DNA of 64,000 nucleotides from positions 1,612,001-1,676,000 of the forward strand of contig JAHQRK010000010.1 of the NCBI GenBank assembly GCA_019828595.1. The letters run 5' to 3'. Source of the DNA: Aphanomyces cochlioides (Eukaryota > Oomycota > Saprolegniomycetes > Saprolegniales > Verrucalvaceae). Positions 55,825-64,000 of the stretch are shown in pieces. The translations under genes and the position numbers were made by a program. Numbering within the stretch: the first letter of the stretch is position 1; every line of letters starts with the position of its first letter. The notes beneath the pieces are model-generated. The model did not search any database and had not been told where the DNA came from. It saw only the letters and a list, made by a program, of their open reading frames with translations.

Positions 55825-58800
55825 CCGCGTCCTGAGGTATGTATCTCTTGAGCTTGCCCGTGTAGATGACGGGGTGGATGTCACAGTCATTGGGCAGTTC
55901 GAGCTCGTAGTCCACTGGACTAATAACTTTTCGAATAGGGAATGTCCCCAACCAAGGGCAGCGAAGCTTCGAAGGGCCGCTGGGTCCTTTCACGACCGAC
56001 CGATGCACGTAGACTAGGTCATTAACCGAATACACATTTGTATTTCCTCGGTTGTGTTTGTTGGCCTGACGGGCCTGTTTCGCTTGAGCACTGGCGATAT
56101 TCTCGCGTAGGCGCAGTATAATGATTCGCGCGACGACGCGAAATGTTCGACAGAAGCGGCTGTCCGCCGCGGAACGTCATCGGAGATTCCTCCCACACTT
56201 AAAACAGGACGGTCCACGTCCGTGGGAAGCCGCGGGTGCTTCAAACGCACCGCGTAGAAGGGCGTAAAGCCCGTTGACGTATGAACAGACGTGTTGTATG
56301 CAAAACACGCTGTTGGCAACATGGAACTCCATGTTTTCGGCCTAGACAAGGCATAGCTTCGAAGGATGTCTTCGAGAACGCGATTCGCGCGTTCGGTCTG
56401 ACCATCAGACTCAGGATGGTCCGAGCTGGACATGTTTAACGTCGTCCCGCAGAGCGCAAACAGCGCTCGCCAAAGATGGGACGTAAACCGAGGGTCTCGA
56501 TCCGAGACGATACTGGACGGGAGTCCAAAATGACAATAAACGTTGTCAAAGAAATGGCGAGCTGACTGCTCCGCCGTGACGGATGCCTTAACAGGCAGCA
56601 CGATCAGGTACTTGGATGCGCGATCGACAAGGGTGAAGATACCCGTATTGCCCGACTTGTCACTGGGCAAGCCAAAAATGAAGTCCATGCTGACGGACTC
56701 CCACAGTTCCAGAGGGACGTCGAGGCTCTGTAGCGGAGCCTGTGAGTGTGGGGCGGCCTTGACGGCCTGACATACGCCACACGATGCGACAAAACGTGCC
56801 ACCGCCTTATACAGGTGAGGCCACCAAAATGAACGGGCGACGGACAGATATGTCTTCTCGCGGCCAAAATGGCCGCCGCTCGGGGTGTCGTGAAATTCGC
56901 GGATGATCTCCGCACGGAGAATCGGGTCGCACGGCACAGCCACTCGTGGGGCGTCCCCCGGAGTGACTGAATACCACAACAAATCGTCGTGGAAAGTGAA
57001 ACGTCCGATCTGGACTACCTTGGTGGAAAGCGATTTGCCAGCGGTAATGGCATCAATCGTCCGGCGAAGGGCAGGATCGAGGCTGTACGCTCCTCGAATG
57101 CGATCAAACAAGTCCGAACGGACTTCGGATAGGGCAGACAGGCAGGGAGGTTCCTCCTCCGCTGGACGGCGCGACAGCGCGTCTGCAATGACGTTGGTAC
57201 GACCTGGTTTGTACTCAACAGTCATGTTGTATTCCGCGAAAAACGCGAGCCATCTGGCCATCCGGTCAGAGATGTGCGGCAAGTTCACAGCAGTCCGTAA
57301 GGACGCGTGATCCGTGTATACCGTAAACGGCTTGGAGCCGAGAAGGTAGATGCGGAATTTGACCAAGGCGTATTTCATCGCCAGTAATTCTAGGTCATGG
57401 ACCGGATAGTTGCGCTCAGCAGCGCGCAGCTGCCGTGACTGATAGGAGACGGGTCGGTCACGACCCTCGTCATCCTTTTGCATGAGGCAGCAACCTATTG
57501 CTCGCACAGATGCATCACAGACGACCGAGAATGGTCGATTGAAGTCAGGCAACGCCAGGATCGGCGCTTGCGTGAGGCTGGCCTTGATGCCGTCAAAAGC
57601 CTCTTGACATTCTTGTGTCCAGTCCCACTGGACATCCTTCATTAGTAGCCGCGTCAGTGGCGTTGCGATGTCGGCAAAGTTCTTTGAAAACTTGTGAAGG
57701 TAGGTCGCAAGACCAAGCCAGCTGCGGAGCTCTGTCACAGTGGCCGGGACAGGCCAAGTTGTGATCGTGGTGACTTTGGCCGGGTCTGGCCGACATCCAT
57801 TGATACCAACGTACTCCCCGAGTACGGGTATTTCTTCAACGCCGAACATACACTTCTGTAAGTTGGCATACAATCCTGCGTCTCGCAGCGTCTGAAAGAC
57901 CTGCCACAGGTGTCCAAAATGGACTTGCACGTCGGTGCGATTCTTGTCTGCACGGCTGTGCACGTATATGTCGTCGAAGTACGACGGCGCAAAGTCGCGC
58001 AGCGGGCGCAACTTTTGCGTGACCATTCGGTTGAAGGTCGCTGGGGCATTAGCGAGCCCTTGTGGCATCACCAGCCACTCCCACAGCATGCCCGATGGCG
58101 TCGAGACAGCTGTCTTGGGAACGTCACATGCGCGCATGAGGATTTGATAGAATCCGTCGCGCAGATCGATCGTTGAAAAGATCGTCGAGCCACCCATGCT
58201 GTCAATGATGACATCTTTCCTGGGAATCGGCGTTTGCGCCGGGATGGTGGCTGCGTTCAGCTTGTTATAAGCATGAACGATTCGCCAAGAGCCGCTAGGC
58301 TTCTTGACGCAGAAGGTCGGACTCGAGTGTGCGGATGTACTCTCCCGTGCGTGCCCCGCCTTCTTGCGTGCAGCGAAGAATGAGTCGATGAACTCGACTT
58401 GCTCACGTGGTAGTGGCCACTGTCGAGTGACACACCACTTTGTCTCTGGCGTCAAGTCAATCTCATGACGCACGCCCTTGTCCTTGGGCAGTCTCGCGGG
58501 AACTTCCTCCGGGAAGATATCCTCGTATTCCTTCACGAGGGGGTAAAACGGGCTCGTTCGGAGCCTATCCCATACGCGAGAGTGTGCTGGCGGTGTCTCG
58601 CCAGCTACGTCCGGATCCTCCGCGGACGTCGTATAGAGGTCAATCTCATCGACACTCTGTATCACTGCGATACTGGTGATGCGCTGGGAGCGCAGAGCAC
58701 TTCTAAACTCGGCAAAGCTCATTTCTTCGAGCTTGCATATTTCTTCAGCTGTCTTCGGCAGCTCAGTCAAGTCGCAATGCGACAAAATGGCATCTTCAAC

Positions 58801-59130
58801 AAAGACGCGCCCAGACACGGGCAGCGTCGGCATAGGACTGCGCTCCAACGCATCCTCTTCAACAATCACGTCTCCGTGCACGCGGTCCGTCGGTGCACTC
58901 GCGAAGGAGACGTTAAGCCCGGTCCGTTGGGCATTACTCTTGTACACAGGCAACCCAGTCCGTCGGGTATTTGCCCAAGTGTTGTTGAAGGCCTGACGGC
59001 CAATATCTTCCTTGGAAGACATAGGACCGCCCTCGCGTGTCGACTTTCCCGTAGCCGGGAGCTGACGCGGCGTAGCTAACTGCTCATCGCCAGCTGGCGA
59101 GGGGATGGACTCATTACTCTCCATGCCCAT
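55112..59130 (-). pseudogene. pol: Gypsy-B pol: RT, RNase H, integrase, linker, chromodomain
   Basis: A 1038-codon open frame (59130-56014): RT ([45 protein letters not shown]), RNase H (VVCDASVRAIG, YTDHASLRTA), integrase (zinc finger GHFGREKTYLS...C-x-x-C; core SMDFIFGLP, VSDRDPRFTS, SDHPESDGQTERANR). A one-base shift at about 56030 moves to a 307-codon frame (56035-55112): the GPF/Y-like LGTFPI module, IYTGKLKRYIP, a long Ser/Arg/Ala-rich linker and a chromodomain (ARIVAQRWGQHGREYRL, NTWVREADL; about 55342-55190). The frame also shifts against the protease at about 59130. Chromodomains can steer integration by binding histone marks. Confidence 0.85.
56187..56204 (-). other. Internal polypurine tract in Gypsy-B integrase region
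   Basis: On the minus strand TTTTAAGTGTGGGAGGAA, matching the 3' tract (54396-54411) at 14 of 15 core bases and in the same place as the internal tract of Gypsy-A. Confidence 0.4.
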
Positions 59131-59513
59131 ATGGCTTTTGAGAAAGTCGGGCCGACCTCATGGATGGTCTTGGCCCGCCAGTTTATGCAGGGCTGGTGTT
59201 TCTCCAACCAGCCCATGCCTAGGATGAGGTCCCAGCGCTCATCTAGGTCTATAACGAAGTAGTCTTCCAGACTACTGAACGTGCCAACCTGTGTTAACAG
59301 GCGCACTGATCTCTTGGGTGCGGTCACTACCGACCCATCACCCAACTTGACGCGCACAGTCTCAGTCAGAGACGTGCCGCTGTCGACCTCGGCATAGAGG
59401 CTCGCATTCTCTTCGAGCGTCTGTCGACGGGCAAAATTCTTCGACGCTCCACAGTCGATTAAGACTCGGAGCTTTCGGGAGAAGCCCTCCACGGGCATCT
59501 CGACATGCAGCAT
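59076..59513 (-). pseudogene. Gypsy-B aspartic protease domain
   Basis: Frame with VLIDCGASKNFARR (catalytic Asp present, but Cys in place of the usual Ser/Thr after it; Gypsy-A has IDSGAS), DLDERWDLILGMGWLEKHQP. It leaves frame at about 59130 before the long RT frame. It would process Gag-Pol. Confidence 0.75.
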
Positions 59514-59520
59514 CGTAGTA

Positions 59521-59873
59521 CAGTCATGGCTCGATTTAGTGAACCCACTGAAAATGAATATACTTTTAAAATTAATATACAGTCAGATGCAACAAGTTAT
59601 AATAATATAGAGTTTATTCAAGTACACCACAGACGTCGATGGCCACACGAAGGGAATTGCAGATGACCCAAACGGTACTGAGATTTGGCGGTTGTTGGTT
59701 GATGTCATGAATAATTCACAGAATGCTTTGGATGTTGTTGTGAATTTCACGGCTCATTTCGATGGGCACTACGATGGTAGTAGAAATTACCTTTCATAAT
59801 CATTACCCGTGTGGAACACGATAACTGTAATATTTTATATTGTTGAAGGGTTCACTAAATCGAGCCATGACTG
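59521..59873. mobile_element. Tc1/mariner-type MITE nested in Gypsy-B, 353 bp
   Basis: Perfect 26-bp terminal inverted repeats (59521-59546 and 59848-59873) starting CAGTCATGGCTCG; TA on both sides (59519-59520, 59874-59875). It contains a plus-strand readable stretch (TDVDGHTKGIADDPNGTE to a TAA near 59800) of about 59 codons that I do not recognise. It inserted between gag and protease after Gypsy-B arrived, or in its source copy. Confidence 0.85.
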
Positions 59874-59950
59874 TATGCTGTCCCAGTTGACACAGTAATG
59901 TGTCAGAGGCTAGGTTCTGACGAACAGGCGGTATGCCGGAACGCTCTTCA

Positions 59951-61124
59951 TCAGAGCCTAGAGTTGTCCCAGTAGGTTGCCCCGCGCCTACTGGGAGTTC
60001 TCTTTCCCCTGGCGATGGCCGTAGCCACGCCCACGCCCACGATAGGCGCCACCGCGCGAGCGGTGTGGGGGTAATTCGGGTTCTTCCTCGCCTGTGAAGG
60101 CTGTGGGCATTTCCTTGCGAAGTGACTAGTCTGGCCACAATTGAAACAGCGGCGCTCTTCACCAGAGGCCGCATCCATTCGCGAGATCTCCATGTCCGCT
60201 GAGACATCGGGGGATCCGCCGGAAGAACGCGCTAAACCGCGCGAATGTTCCGTGTTCAGCGCGATGCTGATTGCCTCATTGCACCTTTGAGACTGCAAAC
60301 GGAAAAGCTCGTCACGAGCTGGGCCTTGACTCAGGCCGTACATAAAGACCGAGACTCGACCGATCTCGTCGATCTTGTAGGAGTTCTCGAAGGACCCGAG
60401 GATGGAACGAAGTTCGTTCACAAACTCCTGAATAGTTCCCTTGCCTTGCTTGGCTTGGTTGAACTTTGCGCGATAGCGCATTTCGACGTTCGAGTGAACG
60501 TACTGCTCCTTGAGTTGTTCAATCAAGGAATCGAACGTAGGGAAGCCTCGTCGTCCAACATGTGAAGATTGCAGGCACAGTCTCGGGCTCGACCTTGCAA
60601 GTCGGATAGGCGAAAGCAAAGCGCAGTGTCTCGTTCGTTACGAGCTGGGCGTGAAGGGCGAGTTTCACTTCGGAAACCCTGCCGAACAGGTGCTCGTCCG
60701 CGGCGCCGCCATATTTTGACACTTCGAGCTTCATAGGTCGGTCGCGCGACACTCTGGAGTCGATGCAGATGTCGTCAATTGCCGGTGAGGGGTTTTCGGG
60801 TCGTCTGGCTTGGTCAGCCAGGTCCCTGTTGGACTCTTCAAGGCTGGCGATCTTTGCCGTGGCCTTCAACAGGTCTGCTTCATAGAGCAACGCCGCCTCT
60901 TTTTGAGTGCGTTGCGCAGCGGCATGGGCCGCTGACTGCGCGGTTGCTTTGCTATGCAGGCGGAAGCTCTCAATGACTATGATCTGGTCTTGAGGGTTCA
61001 CCCCACTGAACAATCCCCGAACGATGTTCTCGGGGATCAAGCGAAGCAGTTCGGTCAGAGTAGCTTGCTGTTCGGGTGAGAAGTGGGAAACTTCGATCGT
61101 CGACGTTGCGGGCGCAGCGTCCAT
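59951..61124 (-). pseudogene. gag: Gypsy-B gag, two frameshifts
   Basis: Starts MDAAPATSTIEVSHFSPEQQ at 61124, with an Ala/Gln-rich helical region (LLYEADLLKATAKIASLEE) and AFAYP near 60620. The middle LQGRARD segment is in a second frame, and FPTFDSLIEQLKEQY in a third, so two indels lie at about 60600 and 60540. A capsid-like C-terminal part and one CCHC knuckle (CFNCGQTSHFARKC) follow, ending at 59951. Confidence 0.8.
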
Positions 61125-61137
61125 GGTCCTAGACGAA

Positions 61138-61151
61138 CTAGAGTGCTACCA
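61138..61151 (-). other. Gypsy-B primer-binding site candidate
   Basis: On the minus strand TGGTAGCACTCTAG begins two bases after the 5' LTR, where a tRNA 3' CCA end would pair. The tRNA identity is not known. Confidence 0.5.
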
Positions 61152-61153
61152 GG

Positions 61154-61416
61154 TGTAACCGAGCGCAGAGGATATCAGGCGCGTGTGAACTGCGACTGAA
61201 GTGTTAGAGTGAATTAAAGTTAAAGCAACCTAAGTCTCATTCCTGTCTTGTTTCTCGTTGGCTATCGCACAGCCTCACTAGGAGCTTCAACTTCTGTGGC
61301 CTCCCAAGGCCAGTCGTTCACACTGCAGAGCGCGGGGAACCGCTACTGCAGGGCGCCAGTTCAATGCGCAGACCGCGCCCTCATCTTATGTACCTGCCAG
61401 ACATGGCACGGTTACA
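61154..61416 (-). repeat. Gypsy-B 5' LTR
   Basis: 263 bp, ends CGGTTACA next to the GAGCC duplication. It should contain the element promoter reading leftwards. Confidence 0.9.
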
Positions 61417-62701
61417 GAGCCAGTCATTGAAGTGGTCGAGCCACAGCAAACGAAACGACCGCGCACGCCAAAATCACTGTTCAGACGAAAAACACGACAG
61501 CCTAGCCAGCGGGAGATCATTCTTCAGCTTCAGAAACAAGTCGGAGAGCTGGAAGATCAACTCAAGGATGCTAAATATGAGGTATCATCGGGTGGCAAAG
61601 AGAGCAAGTGGGAAACATTAGCACGTCGATAGCGCAACCAAGCTCGTAAAGCGCTTCAGGAGCAACAGGAGCTCCAAGAAGCTGTCGAGTCCAACGACTC
61701 GTTTATTGGCAAGCTTGTTACTCTCTTGCGGAAAAGGCCGCGACATCAGGTTTACTCGAACCCAGCGCTGTCAATTTTCATTGCATTGATGTAGGAGGAC
61801 TTGGTGAAAGACTGGCAAGTCTATCGGCTTCCCGCTGAACCGATTGAACGACGTGCGACCATTCATGCGATTGCAGAGCAACAACGTGCTGGAAAGAACA
61901 CAGAATTCATCGTCTCGGGCTTGATCAATCGAACGGAAAACATCCTTCGCGTGCGTCCGATTGTCCATGCGACCGCCCAAGCCGTGAAATACGAAATTAC
62001 CAGCTACGTGAGGCTTCCTGCTCCTTGCGCCGTCGTCAGTCGAGCGATATGGCAAGTCTACGCAAACGAGAATGTACCGCAATCGTCGGCGTCAGCGCAA
62101 GTGGTAAGCATCTCGTGAGGAATCTCCAGTAAACTTTTTAAATGGTTCACGAACGCGTGGACGATCATACCATCTACGAACGGTTCACTGAAACGCGAGA
62201 TGGCGTAACAAGTTATGGCTGCATGGTCCAGAAATACTTTACCGACGACAAGGAGCATCTCCTTATTCTTCAATCTGTCGTCGAAGACGAACTGCAGCCG
62301 CACATGTCAAGCGGCGCCGTCGAAAACGAAAGCGTCTGGTAGAAATGCTGGCGGCGATATCATGACTGCTCACAGTCAATCTGCCATAGGACGAGCATTG
62401 AGCAGGTGGATGAATGTAGCTGCTGCGTCAAGCTCTTGGTGCATTTGATCTTTAGCGCAGGCACATATCCCAGCGGGATGTACGATCGATCGATCGAAGC
62501 CATCACAGAGTCAAGAAAAGATTCCCCAAGATGGTTTATTTATCAATCGACGTCCATATTCCCCAAGCGGTGGACAAGTTTCCAGGCTACGCATCCTTTG
62601 CGTCGCGACGAATCCAACTCAAAGCTGCTCTGCGCAAAGCTGTCTATCAAGCAGTTCAAGACTACCAGCAAAGCACAACCCTCGAGGCGGATTTAGTACA
62701 C

Positions 62702-63207
62702 TAACTATCACACACAGTTTCCTCCAAAGTTGCGCTTTGCACTTGGACAAGCGCGTCGGCGCCATTTGCACAACGACGAGAGCCGCTCCTTCAACTATTA
62801 CACGGTGCATCATCCCGCGATGCCCCTGACGGAGAAAGTCGAGGGGCGAGCGTGCACAACTATCAATTTTGCACTCGTTTAACACCACAAGAGTCTAAAG
62901 TCTAGCGGACATGAGGCAGCGACGGCGTGAGACTCCCTTCCTTGTTGCGTCTCGCTCCTGTGAACGTTTTCAATGTCAACCACGTATACTCTCGCATGGC
63001 TTCACCACGTGAAGGAGAATTGAGGGCGTTGAAAGTCCACTAGCTCGGCGAGATCACGTCGATGCTGATCCCACGTGAAGACAAAGACGACGAGTGTCCT
63101 GGAGGATATTCACGACGCCTCCAAACTTGTGCTGACAACATTTGTGTCGTTCATATGGTCGTTGTCACATCGAGAAGTGAATCAAAGGACAAGTCGACGA
63201 AGGAGGC
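62702..63207. other. Intergenic, promoter side of copy 22
   Basis: No coding feature supported. Confidence 0.35.
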
Positions 63208-64000
63208 ATGAGCGTCGTGGACGATTGGGACTTTGGCGCAGACTTGGACTTCCTCTTGCCAGGCGTGACGGACTTGGAGGCGGATCTGGCGTCTGTCTGC
63301 GATTTGATCCCAGCAGAGCCAGCCGTGGACTTGGTCGAGCCGTCCAAGGCTGAACCTGCAAAACGGACGCAACGGACGGGGAAACCAAAGTCGCCACGCA
63401 GCAATAGCAAGAAGCCACAGCCAGCGAGTCAACGCGAGACGATCCAGAGTCTTCAGAAGGAAGTTGGAGCGTTGGAAGACCAACTCGCGCATGCCAAGTA
63501 TGCCAAATCGACGAGTGGGAAACAAGGCAAGTGGGCAACATTGGCAAAGCGACAACGCCACGACGCTCGCAAGGCGCTCGGCGAACAGCAAGAGCTCCAA
63601 GAGGCCGTCGAATCCAACGACTCGTTCATCGCCAAGCTCGTCTCTCTCCTGCGGAAAAGACCACGACTGCAGGTTTGTTGGACGCCGAGAGAGAGGTGGG
63701 CATTTGTCTTGCGTTCTTGTAGGACAACTTGGTCAAGACTGGCATGTCTACAAGCTTCCAGCCGAGCAGAGTCAAAGGCAGAGAGCTACCCACGGCATTG
63801 CCGACCAACAACGAGCGCGCAAGAGCACAGAGTACATCAATGCTGGCTTAGTCACTCAGCGGAAAACATCCTCCGCGTGCGGCCAGTCGTGCACGCCAAG
63901 GCGCAAGCTGTCAAGTATGAAGTCGTAAGCTATTTACATTAGACTGCCTGCTCCATGCGCCGCCGTCAGTCGAGCTCTGTGGCAAGTGTACGCCGCGGGA
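63208..64000 (+). pseudogene. Family copy 22 (subtype B), runs off the right edge
   Basis: Exon 1 63208-63672 is intact: MSVVDDWDFGADLDFLLPG, ASVCDL, AKRTQRTGKPKSPR, SQRETIQSLQKEV, coil with KWATLAKRQRHDARK, KRPRLQ. After the GTTTGT...TTGTAG intron, exon 2 begins at about 63721 (DNLV) but one base is missing before DWHVYKLPAE. The frame shifts again around LVTQ/SAENILRVRPVVH, and extra bases precede RLPAPC. It is closest to copy 21 and probably recently lost; the 3' part lies beyond the window. Confidence 0.65.

Larger units (their letters stand above)
54133..61416 (-). mobile_element. Gypsy-B: chromodomain Ty3/Gypsy retrotransposon, 7.28 kb
   Basis: Two full 263-bp LTRs (54133-54395, 61154-61416; seven mismatches by eye) and the 5-bp duplication GAGCC at 54128-54132 and 61417-61421. 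On the minus strand: gag (61124 to about 59951), protease (59513-59076), RT/RNase H/integrase (59130-56014), then linker and chromodomain (56035-55112). On the plus strand: a two-exon gene (54547-55824). A 353-bp MITE lies between gag and protease. Several frameshifts make gag-pol inactive. LTR divergence suggests an older insertion than Gypsy-A. It lies in exon 1 of family copy 21, antisense to it. Confidence 0.9.
54018..62701 (+). pseudogene. Family copy 21 (subtype B), exon 1 split by Gypsy-B
   Basis: Exon 1 starts MDDDWDITADLDFLLPG at 54018 and is cut at 54132 after TTAEP. It resumes at 61422 in frame (VIEVVEPQQTKRPR) and continues through the coil to KRPRHQ at about 61749, with one TAG for Gln (LARR-stop-RNQ, 61630-61632). 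Exon 2 (61796-62104): DWQVYRLPAEPIERRATIHAIAE, LPAPCAVVSRAIWQVY. Exon 3 from about 62143 (VHERVDDHTIYERF, NESVW), but the expected AG acceptor is TG. Intron 3 (GTAGAA to CCATAG, about 62339-62394) is present. Exon 4 (CVKLLVHLIF) shifts frame before the PGYASFASRRIQL tail. Confidence 0.7.

Noticed and set aside
54133..61416. Gypsy-B as an endogenous retrovirus
   Set aside because: No envelope-like frame with signal peptide or membrane segments; the extra gene is antisense and RS/coiled-coil in nature.
62339..62341. TAG after NESVW in copy 21 as a nonsense mutation
   Set aside because: The TAG is part of a GTAGAA intron donor; the intron ends at CCATAG and the following exon is in frame.
1..64000. 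RXLR/CRN effectors, tRNA genes, CRISPR arrays
   Set aside because: I looked for secretion signals with RXLR or LxLFLAK motifs, cloverleaf-like segments and regular spacer repeats, and found none I could support.

Overview
The window looks like an oomycete nuclear contig, most probably Saprolegniales (Aphanomyces-like). This is an inference from three things. Genes are split by 40-60 bp GT-AG introns. A lineage-expanded family of proteins with an N-terminal basic/coiled-coil region and a C-terminal START-like region dominates (the kind often annotated in oomycetes as bZIP-like or M96 mating-specific). The transposon mix (Crypton, DD39D mariner, MULE, KDZ, chromodomain Gypsy) fits oomycete genomes. 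I found no rRNA, tRNA, CRISPR array or ordinary housekeeping gene.

Backbone: 22 copies or relics of one four-exon family (copies 1-22, numbered by position). Copies 1-8 and 10 (1.6-35 kb) form subtype A, with a D-x-MW start, ERxEYI in the coil and a KTPRW-like coil end. Copy 9 and copies 11-22 (39.8-64 kb) form subtype B, with a WDIxxDLGFL-like start and a KKPRxxV-like coil end. Copies 9, 10, 15 and 18 read as intact genes (451, 411, 406 and 427 aa). Copy 6 is nearly intact. Copy 5 is intact apart from a retrotransposon in its first exon. The rest carry nonsense codons, frameshifts, lost splice sites, truncations or insertions. This is a birth-and-death cluster.

Mobile elements: a KDZ transposase relic (1-689); a frameshifted Tc1-type element (3663-5118); long-arm foldback elements (5599-6383, 21556-22226, 32758-33427); Tourist/PIF-like MITEs (7160-7381, 8334-8960, 50857-51129); a Crypton tyrosine-recombinase relic (22569-24011); a complete-looking DD39D mariner (24213-26070); a MULE relic (35790-37061); a hAT 3' relic (38250-38470); and two chromodomain Ty3/Gypsy elements (Gypsy-A 13733-20237, Gypsy-B 54133-61416). 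Gypsy-B carries a nested Tc1-type MITE.

Most notable: both Gypsy elements, although of clearly different families, carry a related two-exon gene on the strand opposite to gag-pol, between the 3' LTR and the end of pol. Its single intron is at the same place and phase in both. It encodes an acidic/globular exon followed by an Arg-Ser-rich and coiled-coil exon. Its second half overlaps, antisense, the linker and chromodomain at the pol C-terminus. Both elements sit inside exon 1 of a family member, each with a 5-bp target duplication, and both are oriented so that this antisense gene runs in the same direction as the interrupted host gene.
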